DNA of 64,000 nt from an uncultured Ruminococcus sp. (GTDB lineage: Bacteria; Bacillota; Clostridia; Oscillospirales; Acutalibacteraceae). This document shows positions 8,601-16,738 of this stretch, one piece after another. The position numbers and the translations under genes were made by a program. The stretch is taken from positions 48,436-112,435 of the forward strand of contig CACXAO010000001.1 of the NCBI GenBank assembly GCA_902765625.1. The letters run 5' to 3'. Every line of letters starts with the position of its first letter. The stretch's first letter is position 1. The notes beneath the pieces are model-generated. The model did no database searches. It was not told the DNA's origin and saw only the letters and a program-made list of their open reading frames with translations.

Positions 8601-9426
8601 TCAGCGAGACAATGCGGTCGGTGTCCTTGCCGTAAACCTCGTCGCGTGTCGCGTAGTATTCCTTCAGAGCGTCCTCGATAACGCTGCCGAGAGCCGCCTT
8701 TTCGATCTCAACCTCGCTCAGACGGGTGAGGAAGGTGGTGTGGCGGCAGTGGTCTGACCAGTAGGTGTCGATAACCCTCAGCTCGGTAACGCTGGGGTCG
8801 CGGTTTTCCTCGTCGCGGAAGTAGTCGCGGCAGAACTTGAGGTCGTCGAGCGTCATCGCGAAGCCCATCGAGCCGTAGTAGTCCGCCATCTCGTCGTCGT
8901 TCCACTTTATAAAGCCCTCAACGCGCTTAACGTCGTCGGGAACGGGAGTTTCCATGTCGAGCGTCTCGGGCTTGTCGAGAGAAGCGAGGCGGCTTTCAAC
9001 GGGGTTAATCAGGTAATCCTCAACCTTCTTCTGCTCCTCGTCAGTCAGGTCGCCCTTGAGAGCGATAACCCTTGCGGTGAGAACCTTGCACCTCTCGCCC
9101 TGGGTGAGAAGCTGCACGCACTGCTCGGCGGAGTCTCCGCGCTGGTCGTACTGACCGGGGAGGTATTCCATAGCGAACACTCTCCAACCGCTTTCAACGG
9201 GCAGAGTTTCCTCGTAAATAACGTCGGCGTTCGGCTCAGAGAGCACAATGCCCTTCGCCTTGTCGTACTCGTCGCGGGTAAGACCCTCGATATCGTAGCG
9301 CACGATGTAGCGCAGGTCGGTTACGGACCTCATGCCAAGGTTGTGGCGGATATCCCAAAGCGTCTGCTTTGCGACAACATTGAAGCCCTCGCGTTTTTCA
9401 ACAAAAATTCTGATTACGTCTGACAT
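5662..9426 (-). CDS. purL: Phosphoribosylformylglycinamidine synthase, single-chain
   Basis: The cytosolic purine pathway enzyme that converts FGAR, glutamine and ATP to FGAM. At 1254 residues it is the long fused form, with synthetase and glutaminase in one chain. The middle shows FKNETHNHPTEIEPFGGAATC and FGAGGVCVAIGELADG. The C-terminal class I amidotransferase domain (from about residue 985) has the nucleophile loop LGICNGFQ and the catalytic HGEGRF. An ATG at 9447 is in frame, but GGAGG lies between it and the ATG at 9426; I therefore take 9426 (MSDVIRIF) as the start. It is transcribed alone, with a leader hairpin upstream and a strong terminator downstream. Confidence 0.95.
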   Translation of the reverse strand: MSDVIRIFVEKREGFNVVAKQTLWDIRHNLGMRSVTDLRYIVRYDIEGLTRDEYDKAKGIVLSEPNADVIYEETLPVESGWRVFAMEYLPGQYDQRGDSAEQCVQLLTQGERCKVLTARVIALKGDLTDEEQKKVEDYLINPVESRLASLDKPETLDMETPVPDDVKRVEGFIKWNDDEMADYYGSMGFAMTLDDLKFCRDYFRDEENRDPSVTELRVIDTYWSDHCRHTTFLTRLSEVEIEKAALGSVIEDALKEYYATRDEVYGKDTDRIVSLMDMALMGMKSLKKKGMIPDLDESDEINACSIEVPVTIDGKTEKWLVQFKNETHNHPTEIEPFGGAATCLGGAIRDPLSGRAYVYQAMRVTGSGDPTIPFKDTMHGKLPSRKITTGAANGYSSYGNQIGLATGQVVELYDKGYVAKRMEIGAVIGASPKENVIREVPMPDDVIVLLGGRTGRDGCGGATGSSKAHTESSIETCGAEVQKGNPPTERKIQRLFRNPDVAKLIKRCNDFGAGGVCVAIGELADGLTVELDKVTKKYDGLDGTELAISESQERMAVVLDKNDVDKFIKYAETENLEATAVAVVTENPRLTMHWRGDKIVDLSRAFLNTNGVTQVAKAFITAPKAEECYREACPEKLANLPFEEAIGENMARLEVCSQIGLSERFDASIGAATVIMPFGGKTQLTPQEAMAAKIPLEQGETDDATAMSYGFIPGVSRWSPFHGSAYAVVESTSKLLAIGADPLTARLTFQEYFERLNDVPSRWGKPAAALLGAMQAQLKLGLPSIGGKDSMSGSFEDIDVPPTLVSFAVAMTKASKTISAEFKNAGSKVIYVPVPENKETLMPEWDKLIEMYKAVYALMESGKVISASVVKEGGAAASVCKACFGNSLGFSFTKELTNKELFAPLSGSLILELADGATLDGVLSYDLGTVTDDAKITMGGKSVALSEIVEKWTAPLEKVFPTQAECPEIAVDAPLFTERNTSSPVIKAAKPKVFIPVFPGTNCEVDTARAFEKAGAEVEMLIVKNLTQSGIEETIERMEQIIRQSQMIMLPGGFSGGDEPDGSGKFIATTFRNPRVSEAVSDLLNNRDGLMLGICNGFQALIKLGLVPYGEIRELKPTDPTLTFNTVGRHISHMAYTRVTSVKSPWFSGVNAGDVFAIPVSHGEGRFMADLETVKQLAANGQIATQYVDLGGKPSDSIEFNLNGSVCAIEGITSPDGRVLGKMGHSERKGENLYKNVPFEKDQKIFESGVNYFK

Positions 9427-9461
9427 CCCATCAGCCTCCTGAATCATATTATACTAACCGT

Positions 9462-9483
9462 AAATAAAGCGGAGTTCTCCGCT
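9462..9483 (-). promoter_or_regulatory. Hairpin with U-run in the purL leader, possible attenuator
   Basis: On the minus strand AGCGGA-GAAC-TCCGCT is followed by TTATTTA, 35 bases before the purL start codon. An extended -10 (TGGTAGAAT) lies upstream at about 9534-9545, which would put the hairpin inside the leader. A TATAAT-like element also sits just downstream of the hairpin (9447-9455), so transcription could start after it. I see no known purine riboswitch pattern. Confidence 0.4.
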
Positions 9484-9572
9484 CTTGCGTAATTGGGCGG
9501 CGCGTTTGACGCTGCCGATAATATTACATTTTATTCTACCATATCCGACGGTAATTATTTTTCGGAATAGGA

Positions 9573-9604
9573 AAAATAAAAAAGGTTTGGAACGAGCCAA
9601 ACCT
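9573..9604 (-). terminator. Terminator of the HAD hydrolase gene
   Basis: On the minus strand AGGTTTGG, loop, CCAAACCT-type stem followed by TTTTTTATTTTT. The stem begins at the stop codon of the HAD gene. Confidence 0.85.
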
Positions 9605-10323
9605 CACTTGTGCTTGTATGAATCCTGAATGAAATCGAAGAACTCTCCGAAGCTTCCGTTGCGGAACAGGGTAAGCTCCTTGTTATAGCGGTTGATAAGG
9701 CAGTCGGTGACAAGGAAGGTGTCGAACCCGAGCCGCGACGAAATCATATCCTCGTCAACGTCGTTTCCGATAACAAGGCTCTCCTCCGGGTGGATGCCGC
9801 AGACCGAGCAGATTTCCTCAAAGTAGTTGAGGTTCGGCTTGCAGGCAGAGGAGTTGTCGTAGGTGGTGATATACGAGAAGTCGTTCGGGCTAAGACCTGC
9901 CCACTCGATACGGCTGTAGGTTGAGGATTTGGGGAAAATCGGGTTGGTCGAAACGATGATATTGCCGCCGCGCTGCCTGATGTAGTCCACAACTATCCGC
10001 GCGAGAGGCTGAACCTTTGTGGCAGCCCGGCAGACCGAAAACTCGCCGCGGTAAAAATTGTCGAAATTGTCGCTGAAAACGCGCATGTCGCGCTTGCAGA
10101 CGGAATTCATCGTTTGCCAGAAAATATCTATGTTAAGGCAGTCGCCGTCGTTCTTCGCCATCTTCGCGACGCTCGTCCAGATAGCGTTCATCAGCGGTTT
10201 TGACTCGATCTTGGTAACGGGAACCATGCTCTTGCAAAACGCCGCGACGTAGAGGTCGATAAAATATTTCATATCCATCGGCAGCAGAGTGCCGTCGAGG
10301 TCAAAAAGAAAATTCTTATACAA
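9604..10323 (-). CDS. HAD-superfamily hydrolase
   Basis: A 239-residue cytosolic phosphatase-like protein. Motif I is FLFDLDGTLLP (Asp 8 and Asp 10), motif II is IIVSTNP, motif III is probably the Lys of SACKPNLNYF, and motif IV is VIGNDVDEDM. A helical cap lies between motifs I and II. The set is complete, so phosphohydrolase activity is expected; the substrate cannot be told. It has its own promoter (TTGCAA, 17 bp, TATAAT at 10358-10386, minus strand) and terminator. Confidence 0.85.
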   Translation of the reverse strand: MYKNFLFDLDGTLLPMDMKYFIDLYVAAFCKSMVPVTKIESKPLMNAIWTSVAKMAKNDGDCLNIDIFWQTMNSVCKRDMRVFSDNFDNFYRGEFSVCRAATKVQPLARIVVDYIRQRGGNIIVSTNPIFPKSSTYSRIEWAGLSPNDFSYITTYDNSSACKPNLNYFEEICSVCGIHPEESLVIGNDVDEDMISSRLGFDTFLVTDCLINRYNKELTLFRNGSFGEFFDFIQDSYKHK

Positions 10324-10357
10324 AGAGTATCACCTAATATCTTATATATCCATTTTA

Positions 10358-10386
10358 ATTATATTACAGAAAAATAGACTTTGCAA
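10358..10386 (-). promoter_or_regulatory. Promoter of the HAD hydrolase gene
   Basis: On the minus strand TTGCAA, 17 bp, TATAAT, 35 bp before the start codon. Its presence means the upstream transcript that ends at 10425 is a separate unit. Confidence 0.6.
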
Positions 10387-10424
10387 TATGTATTTGCAAG
10401 ATTTTGTTCAGGTAATTTAAAACC

Positions 10425-10536
10425 GAAAAAGGACGCTTGGCAGCGTCCCCTTCCGGATTTAGAAGTTTTGAAATTAACGTGAAAAACGTGGATTGGCATG
10501 ATGAAAATGTTCTGTCAGGTGAACTGTTCCTGACAG
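10425..10536 (-). ncRNA. Candidate small RNA of about 112 nt
   Basis: This intergenic stretch has no credible coding frame but a complete transcription unit on the minus strand. The promoter is TTGACT, 16 bp, TATAAT (10543-10570). The transcript would open with a stem-loop (CTGTCAGG pairing with CCTGACAG, 10512-10536), continue through an AU-rich middle and end in a terminator (GGACGC, loop TGCCAA, GCGTCC, then TTTTT at 10425-10448). The next gene has its own promoter, so this looks like an independent RNA rather than a leader. No known family is recognised. The first hairpin also has a T-run on the plus strand, so it could instead be a plus-strand terminator. The rest of 10574-10783 shows nothing else. 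Confidence 0.45.
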
Positions 10537-10783
10537 TTTTTTATTATACTCAGTTATTCGGAAAAGTCAACAAGAAAATAAGGGAATATTTGTAAGATAC
10601 GCTAATTGAATGTCATAAACTGCCAAATCTGAACGCTATTATTTGTTAATAATACCCAACAGATTTGCTGAAAAGGTTATTTTTGGCGCGCCTTTGAAAC
10701 CGCCGGTTGGAACTTTTCCACAACTTCCTCAAACCTTCGGCAAAAACAAGGTGAGGTTTTTACAAACTTCTCGTTTGAGCGTA

Positions 10784-10812
10784 TTGAGATTTCTTTTTGA
10801 TTGTGTTAAAAT
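10784..10812 (+). promoter_or_regulatory. Promoter of the phosphohexomutase gene
   Basis: TTGAGA, 17 bp, TAAAAT, ending 30 bp before the chosen ATG. Confidence 0.6.
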
Positions 10813-10842
10813 GAAAAAAACGAGTGAATGGAGAGATTTACT

Positions 10843-12345
10843 ATGCTCAATGAGTTTTTCAGACAGTTCAAAAGCGGCACCGATATCCGCGGAGTCGCCA
10901 CCGGGGGAGTTGCCGGTCAGCCGGTCAACCTGAGCGACGATGTTATCGAAAGCATGGCGGACGGCTTTGTGCTCTGGCTTTCCGAAAAGGTCGGCAAGCA
11001 GCCGTCTGAGCTTAAAATTTCGGTCGGCAGAGACAGCCGCATTTCGGGTCCTCATATAATGGAGCTTACCACCGCGAGGTTTAAGCGCGCAGGCGCAGAG
11101 GTGCTTTGCTGCGGCCTCGCCTCGACCCCGAGTATGTTTATGACAACGGTCGACCTCGGCTGCGACGGCGCTCTGCAGATCACCGCGAGCCACCATCCCT
11201 TCAACCGCAACGGACTCAAGTTCTTTACGCGCGGCGGCGGTCTTGAGGGCAGCGATATCGAGAAGATTCTCACCTTTGCGCAGGACGGCATCCAGCCCGG
11301 CGAGACGGACGGCGGCAGTATTACAGACGTGGACTATATGTCCGATTACGCCAAGGGACTCTGCGAGAAGATCAAGCGCGAGGTGAACGCCGAGGACTAC
11401 GACCATCCGCTTAAGGGCTTTAAGATCGTGGTTGACGCCGGAAACGGCGCCGGCGGATTTTACGCCGAAAAGGTTCTCGCCGTGCTCGGTGCGGACACCG
11501 AGGGCAGCCGCTATCTCGACCCCGACGGAATGTTCCCGAACCACGTTCCCAATCCCGAGGACGCTGCGGCAATGGCTTCCATCAGCGAGGCGGTGCGCGA
11601 AAACAACGCTGATCTGGGCGTTATATTTGATACGGACGTCGACCGCGGCGGCGCGGTTGACAGCAAGGGCAACGAGATAAACCGCAACCGCCTTGTGGCT
11701 GTGGCTGCGGCTATCGCGCTTGAGGGTAACGACGGCGGCACCGTTGTCACCGATTCGATCACCTCGAGCGGCCTGAAGGTTTTCATCGAGGAGAACCTCG
11801 GCGGAAAGCATTACCGCTACAGACGCGGCTACAAGAACGTTATCGACAAGGCGCTTGAGCTCAACGCTCAGGGCGTCAACTGTCCGCTCGCGATCGAGAC
11901 CTCGGGTCACGCCGCAATGCGCGAGAACTACTTCCTCGACGACGGCGCGTACCTCTGCACCAAAATCATCATCAAGGCTGCTCAGATGCGCAAGGAGGGC
12001 AAGGAGCTTGACGAGCTTACCGCCGACCTCAGGGAGCCGCTCGAAAGCCGCGAGATCCGCTATCAGATCACCGAGAAGGACTTCCGTGCCTGCGGAGAGA
12101 AAATCATTGCCGACCTGACCGCCTACGCCGAGGCTCAGCCCGAATGGCAGCTTGCCGACGACAACCGCGAGGGCGTTCGCGTCTCGTTTGACAAGGAGAA
12201 CGGCGACGGCTGGTTTTTGCTCAGACTCTCGGTTCACGACCCGATCATGCCGCTCAATATCGAGAGCGACAGCGAGGGCGGAGTTGAGGTCATCCTCGGC
12301 AAATTACAGGAATTCTTAAAGACAACAAGCGGCTTAAAGCTGTAA
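10843..12345 (+). CDS. Phosphomannomutase/phosphoglucomutase family enzyme
   Basis: A 500-residue cytosolic alpha-D-phosphohexomutase that interconverts sugar 1- and 6-phosphates. The active-site serine loop is TASHHPFNRNG (about residue 110), the metal loop is DTDVDRGG (about 268), and the sugar loop is ETSGHAAMREN (about 355). The phosphate-binding end GVRVSF...SVHDP resembles the GVRV...SNTEP arrangement of AlgC-type PMM/PGM, with VHD in place of NTE. An ATG at 10828 is in frame, but it is itself part of the GGAGAG ribosome site; the ATG at 10843, seven bases past it, fits better. Mannose or glucose specificity cannot be decided. It is followed by fbp, 40 bp downstream, probably in one transcript. 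Confidence 0.85.
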   Translation: MLNEFFRQFKSGTDIRGVATGGVAGQPVNLSDDVIESMADGFVLWLSEKVGKQPSELKISVGRDSRISGPHIMELTTARFKRAGAEVLCCGLASTPSMFMTTVDLGCDGALQITASHHPFNRNGLKFFTRGGGLEGSDIEKILTFAQDGIQPGETDGGSITDVDYMSDYAKGLCEKIKREVNAEDYDHPLKGFKIVVDAGNGAGGFYAEKVLAVLGADTEGSRYLDPDGMFPNHVPNPEDAAAMASISEAVRENNADLGVIFDTDVDRGGAVDSKGNEINRNRLVAVAAAIALEGNDGGTVVTDSITSSGLKVFIEENLGGKHYRYRRGYKNVIDKALELNAQGVNCPLAIETSGHAAMRENYFLDDGAYLCTKIIIKAAQMRKEGKELDELTADLREPLESREIRYQITEKDFRACGEKIIADLTAYAEAQPEWQLADDNREGVRVSFDKENGDGWFLLRLSVHDPIMPLNIESDSEGGVEVILGKLQEFLKTTSGLKL

Positions 12346-12385
12346 ACAAAACCTCTGAATAAATTTCGGCAAGGGAGGCTTTACC

Positions 12386-14260
12386 GTGGACGAACGGAAA
12401 AAATACTACGCGCTGCTTTCTGAGAAATACCCCACCATGCGCTCGCTTTCGCGCGAGATAATCAACCTCACGGCGATTCTCAATCTGCCAAAGGGCACAG
12501 AGCATTTTATGAGCGACATTCACGGCGAATATGAGGCGTTTTGCCACATTCTCAACAACTGTTCGGGCGTGGTGCGCGAAAAGGTAGATATGCTCTGCGG
12601 CGACAGCCTCTCTGCCGGGGAACGCGGCGAGCTGTGCACGCTGATTTACTATCCCAAGGAAAAGCTCAGCCTGATCCGCAAATCGGGCGAGCCTGACCGC
12701 GCGTGGTATGAGCAGACCATCAACAGGATGCTCGAGGTCGCGCGGCTGCTCTCGTCAAAGTACACGCGCTCAAAGGTGCGCAAGGCGATGCCCGAGGACT
12801 ACGCCTATATTATCGACGAGCTGCTCCACGCCCAGCGCGACGAGGACGACAATCAGGTTCGCTATCACAAGCAGATACTCGACACGATCATCGAGCTTGG
12901 CGCCGAGGACTTCATAATTTCGCTTGCGGAGCTTATCAAGCGTCTCGCTGTCGACAGGCTCCACATCGTGGGCGACATCTTCGACCGCGGCGACTCCGCC
13001 GAAAAGATCATCGATCTGCTGATGCGCCGCCATTCGCTCGATATCGAGTGGGGCAACCACGACATTCTCTGGATGGGCGCGGCGTCGGGCAGCGAGGCGT
13101 GCATCGCAAACGTCGTGCGCAACTGCGTTAAGTACCGCAACCTGCGCACCCTAGAGAGCGGCTACGGAATCAGCCTTCGCGCGCTGACACTTTTCGCTCG
13201 GGAAACCTACGGCGGCGACCCGATGGATGCGGCGCTTAAAGCAATCTCGGTCATACAGTTCAAGCTTGAGGGTCAGGCTATCCTCCGTCACCCCGAGTAC
13301 CGCATGGACGACAGACTGCTGCTCGGCAAAATACGCGGCGGCAGGGTTGAGTGCGGGGGCGTTGAATACGAGCTTAACGACAGCTTTTTCCCGACGGTCG
13401 ACCCCGATCACCCGTATGAGCTTACAGACGGTGAAAAGGAGGTTTCCGACGGCCTCAGAGCCGCTTTCCTCAACAGCGCGGTGCTCAGGCTGCATATCAC
13501 CTTCCTTTACGAAAAGGGCGGAATGTACCGCTGCTGCAACGGCAACCTGCTCTATCACGGCTGCGTTCCTCTCAGGGAGGACGGCAGCTTTGACGAGGTT
13601 GAGCACTTCGGCAGAACCTACAGCGGCAAGGCTTACTTCGATATGGCTGACAGCCGCGCGCGCAGGGCGTTTTTCGGCAGACATAAAAATCAGGACGAGC
13701 TGGACTTTATGTGGTACCTCTGGTGCGGCAGAAAGTCGCCTCTCTGCGGCAGGAACATCAAGACCTTTGAGCGCGCCTTTATCAGCGACAGGGCGGCGTG
13801 GCGCGAGGAGCAGAACCCGTATTACCGCCTGTATCACGAGCGCGAAACCTGCGAAAAAATCCTCGGCGAGTTCGGTCTGCGTTCACCCTACGCGCATATC
13901 GTGAACGGTCACACTCCCGTCCGCACCGTCAGAGGAGAGCTGCCTATCCGCGCAGGAGGCAGGCTGCTTGTGATTGACGGCGGATTTTGCCGCGACTATC
14001 ACGACACCACCGGAATTGCCGGCTACACGCTGATTTTCAATTCTCACGGTCTGCGGCTCAAGGCGCATCAGCCGTTCGAGAGCGTAGGCGCTGCGCTGAG
14101 GTCGAACCGCGACATTCAGTCAAGCTCCGAAATCGTCGAGACCGAGCGTTACCGCGTGATGGTTGACGACACCGACGCCGGCGAAAAGATACGCGGTCAG
14201 ATCGCCGATCTTTTCAGGCTGCTTCAAATGTACAAAAGCGGCGAAATCGAGCCAAAATAA
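12386..14260 (+). CDS. fbp: Fructose-1,6-bisphosphatase, class III
   Basis: A 624-residue gluconeogenic enzyme that hydrolyses fructose 1,6-bisphosphate to fructose 6-phosphate. The length and metallophosphoesterase motifs fit the Firmicute class III type: MSDIHGEYEAF (about 51-61), HIVGDIFDRGDSAEKI (about 193-208), WGNHDILWMG (about 222-231), and the late VNGHTPVRT (about 505). The start is GTG at 12386, nine bases after AGGGAGG; no better ATG lies nearby. It sits behind the phosphohexomutase gene, consistent with a shared role in hexose-phosphate supply during gluconeogenesis. The opposite-strand terminator at 14254-14284 lies just past its stop. Confidence 0.95.
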   Translation: MDERKKYYALLSEKYPTMRSLSREIINLTAILNLPKGTEHFMSDIHGEYEAFCHILNNCSGVVREKVDMLCGDSLSAGERGELCTLIYYPKEKLSLIRKSGEPDRAWYEQTINRMLEVARLLSSKYTRSKVRKAMPEDYAYIIDELLHAQRDEDDNQVRYHKQILDTIIELGAEDFIISLAELIKRLAVDRLHIVGDIFDRGDSAEKIIDLLMRRHSLDIEWGNHDILWMGAASGSEACIANVVRNCVKYRNLRTLESGYGISLRALTLFARETYGGDPMDAALKAISVIQFKLEGQAILRHPEYRMDDRLLLGKIRGGRVECGGVEYELNDSFFPTVDPDHPYELTDGEKEVSDGLRAAFLNSAVLRLHITFLYEKGGMYRCCNGNLLYHGCVPLREDGSFDEVEHFGRTYSGKAYFDMADSRARRAFFGRHKNQDELDFMWYLWCGRKSPLCGRNIKTFERAFISDRAAWREEQNPYYRLYHERETCEKILGEFGLRSPYAHIVNGHTPVRTVRGELPIRAGGRLLVIDGGFCRDYHDTTGIAGYTLIFNSHGLRLKAHQPFESVGAALRSNRDIQSSSEIVETERYRVMVDDTDAGEKIRGQIADLFRLLQMYKSGEIEPK

Positions 14261-14284
14261 AAATCCCTCCCAAACGGGAAGGAT
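14254..14284 (-). terminator. Terminator of the sensor kinase operon
   Basis: On the minus strand ATCCTTCCC, GTTT, GGGAGGGAT followed by TTTTTATTTT. It begins just past the kinase stop codon and reaches into the 3' end of fbp. Confidence 0.75.
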
Positions 14285-14286
14285 GA

Positions 14287-15747
14287 TTACAGTTTTTTTA
14301 CCGAAACGTCCTCTCTTGTGAGGGCGTTTTTTATTTCCTCGGCGCGCGGCGATTTGATAATGAACCTGCCCTTGCCGTCAAAGCGGAAGCCGACCGATTT
14401 TGTATACGGCATTCCGCCGTCAAATTCGGTGATGATCAGGCTGCACTTGCAGCGGCTCAGCGTGTCGAAGGTCTGCATAAAGCCTATTCCGGTGCCGCCG
14501 CTGTCGGGGTGGCTCGTAAAACGTTCGCGTCCCAGCTTGTCGTAGGTCGCGGTATCAAACGGAACGCCGTTGTCGAAAATGGTCATGGTGTAAGCGTTTC
14601 CGTCGCGTGCGAGGTTGAGCAGCATCTTGCCTTTTGCTTCGCTGCAGCTCTGCACGGCGGTTATCGCGTCCTTGACGTGGTCTGAAATAAGGGTCTGAAG
14701 CGCGGTGCGGCTGAGTTTGTCGCCGATTATCTCCGTCACGGGCGCGGTAACGTTAAGAACCAGCCTGACGTGGTTTGCCTCTGCGCGGAGTGCGAGAGCA
14801 TGGATCGTGCTGTCTATCATTTTGTCGCCTGTTTCGGGTATGAGCGAGGATTTTTGGATCTCGTTTTCAATCAGCTCGGTGCGTTCGCGTATGAGGGTGC
14901 GGATTTCCTCCGAAAGCTCGTCAAGGCTTTGAGCGTCGGACGCGGCGGTTCCGAGAGCGGCAAAAAGATGGCTGTCGCGGTGAACGACCGAAGAGAGCAG
15001 CTCGTTTGTACGGCGAAGTCGGTCAAGCTCTTCCTCGCAGCTCTCAAGCTCTTTAAGATACATAGTCGCGTCGCGGTCGCGCAGCTTCGACTTATAGTAC
15101 CTCGTGATATTCGCCTTGACCCAGATGAAAATTCCGATGCCGGACATCGTGATTCCCACGAGCAGCACCAGCAGCGAAGCGTCCGAAATGAACCCGTGCC
15201 GCATGTCGACGGAGGATAAAATAAAGACCAAGCTCGACAGAAACAGACCGACTCCGAGGTTTTCGTAGGACTGAAAGAACTGGATGCCGTTTCTGAACCG
15301 TCTGAACCGCGAGATCAGCTCAGCCTGAATAATCAGCAGCGCGTTTGCGGCGAGCGAGACAAAAAATGTGTATTCGAATATTCCGAGCGCGCTGAAAATC
15401 AGCGAAACGGTTATCATAGAGATAAATCTCAGCGAATGCGCGAAGCCGTTGGAGATGAAGCCGATGGCAACGGTTTTGTTGCGGTTCTCCGAAAGACTCA
15501 GCGAAAACGTCGCCGTGGAGCCTGCAAAGGAGATGACCTGCGCAAGCTGCGAGCTGTAAATACAAACGTCTGTGTAGACAAGCGCCTGGAGTATTCCGAT
15601 GCCGGCGAGCAGCAGGCGTTTTTTTGTTGTGATATTTGCGTTAAGCGATTTGTAAAACATCAGACCCGCCGATATATACGTCAGCAGACAGTTCAGAAAA
15701 TAGCTTATTGCGATATTGTTATGAAGAAAGAGTTGGCGAAGGTACAT
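14287..15747 (-). CDS. Membrane sensor protein with GHKL ATPase domain
   Basis: A 486-residue protein with about seven N-terminal membrane segments (to about residue 215), a coiled coil (ELESCEEELDRLRRTNELL), a possible phosphoacceptor region (SSVVHRDSHLFAAL) and a C-terminal GHKL domain. The D box (IFDNGVPFD) and G2 box (GGTGIGFM) are intact. The N box reads LISDHVKDAI, with Asp where the Mg-binding Asn normally stands. The gene lies 2 bp after the Spo0A-like regulator, so the pair is a likely two-component system. The odd N box leaves open whether it works as a kinase, a phosphatase or a sensor only. Confidence 0.8.
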   Translation of the reverse strand: MYLRQLFLHNNIAISYFLNCLLTYISAGLMFYKSLNANITTKKRLLLAGIGILQALVYTDVCIYSSQLAQVISFAGSTATFSLSLSENRNKTVAIGFISNGFAHSLRFISMITVSLIFSALGIFEYTFFVSLAANALLIIQAELISRFRRFRNGIQFFQSYENLGVGLFLSSLVFILSSVDMRHGFISDASLLVLLVGITMSGIGIFIWVKANITRYYKSKLRDRDATMYLKELESCEEELDRLRRTNELLSSVVHRDSHLFAALGTAASDAQSLDELSEEIRTLIRERTELIENEIQKSSLIPETGDKMIDSTIHALALRAEANHVRLVLNVTAPVTEIIGDKLSRTALQTLISDHVKDAITAVQSCSEAKGKMLLNLARDGNAYTMTIFDNGVPFDTATYDKLGRERFTSHPDSGGTGIGFMQTFDTLSRCKCSLIITEFDGGMPYTKSVGFRFDGKGRFIIKSPRAEEIKNALTREDVSVKKL

Positions 15748-15749
15748 TG

Positions 15750-16514
15750 TTATTTCTTGATTTTATCTGCGTAGTAGTATATAAATTCGGTGGTGGTCGG
15801 CACTCCCTTTGCGGGGTTTATGCGCGCGGTGTAGGAGGTTATCAGGGTGTCGATATCCGTCAGCTTCCACGCGCGGTTGACAGCGTGCTGCATTGCGCGT
15901 TCAACGCTTGCGGCGCTGGTTGAGTAGCGGTCAGCGATCACGGAGCTTATGTTAGGCTGCTTCCGTTCGGATATCAGGGCGATCGCCTCGCGAAGATACT
16001 GCCTGCCCTTGTGCTTTGGGTTAATGCCTATCTCGTCAAGCTCTTTGCAGATTCTTGAGTCAAGGTCTGAGCGATCGCCGGCTTCAACGGTTCTGACGGC
16101 GGACTTGTTGTCGCTGACAAGACACGCGCTGATGCTGCGCAGCATTGAGAGAACCATCTCGACGCTGTAGTCGCTCTGGTTTTTGGTGATGATAAAATCC
16201 GCACCCATTTTCCGCGCGAGAGAATGCGTTGCGGCGCTGATGTTGTTGGTTACAACCATGACGTAGGGGCGGTGACCGGTGGTAAGCTCCTGCAGCCCGG
16301 AGAGATACATAAGTCCGTTGCCGCTTCCGTTGTGAAGCTCAAGGTCGAGCACCACCGCGTCGGGAAGCTTTTCTTTTGTAAGCTGAAGACCCGACTGAGA
16401 AGAATTGGTTGTTCCGATAAGCGTGACGCCGCGCGACGGAGAGCAGAGCCGGGCGTATTCGCCGCAGACGGCTTCGTCGTCCTCGATCACAAGCAGGGAA
16501 AGAGTATTTGCCAT
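15750..16514 (-). CDS. Response regulator with Spo0A-type C-terminal domain
   Basis: A 254-residue cytosolic regulator. Residues 1-120 are a receiver domain (LLVIEDDEAV, phosphoacceptor Asp in VVLDLELHNG, switch VVTNN, Lys in IITKNQ). Residues about 150-254 resemble the Spo0A DNA-binding domain: GINPKHKGRQYLREAIALI, then SSVIADRYSTSAASVERAMQ and HAVNRAW. In Spo0A this domain binds 0A boxes. The start is ATG at 16514 after AAGGGAG; the longer frame to 16547 has no ribosome site. It differs from Spo0A in context (own GHKL partner) and is probably a paralogue, not Spo0A itself. Confidence 0.82.
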   Translation of the reverse strand: MANTLSLLVIEDDEAVCGEYARLCSPSRGVTLIGTTNSSQSGLQLTKEKLPDAVVLDLELHNGSGNGLMYLSGLQELTTGHRPYVMVVTNNISAATHSLARKMGADFIITKNQSDYSVEMVLSMLRSISACLVSDNKSAVRTVEAGDRSDLDSRICKELDEIGINPKHKGRQYLREAIALISERKQPNISSVIADRYSTSAASVERAMQHAVNRAWKLTDIDTLITSYTARINPAKGVPTTTEFIYYYADKIKK

Positions 16515-16584
16515 AATAAACTCCCTTTCAGAGTCTATAAAGTACATTTATTTGCCAAATTGACAATACGTTCTTGCGGTTTCT

Positions 16585-16613
16585 ATTGTATCACAAAAAC
16601 CAACAAAAACCAA
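16585..16613 (-). promoter_or_regulatory. Promoter of the Spo0A-like regulator operon
   Basis: On the minus strand TTGGTT, 17 bp, TACAAT, followed by AGAAAC. The divergent XRE promoter has the same AATAGAAAC at its -10 box, which hints at shared control. Confidence 0.5.
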
Positions 16614-16646
16614 CAATTTTTTGAAATATTTTTCAACAAAAAAGAA

Positions 16647-16676
16647 TTGTCTTACCGCTTTGTCATTGTATATAAT
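16647..16676 (+). promoter_or_regulatory. Promoter of the XRE regulator gene
   Basis: TTGTCT, 18 bp, TATAAT followed by AGAAAC, divergent from the promoter at 16585-16613. Between them lies the tandem sequence AAAAACCAACAAAAACCAAC. Confidence 0.55.
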
Positions 16677-16738
16677 AGAAACTGGAAAATAGGGAGATGT
16701 TTAAACCGGTTGATCCGGTAGTTAAGGAGATGGTATTA

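Noticed and set aside
9427-9447. Upstream ATG of purL
   Set aside because: The GGAGG ribosome site lies between this ATG and the one at 9426, so the first ATG is not the start.
10729-12237. A 502-codon open frame on the minus strand
   Set aside because: It is antisense to the phosphohexomutase gene, whose catalytic loops are complete. The minus-strand product has no motif or ribosome site.
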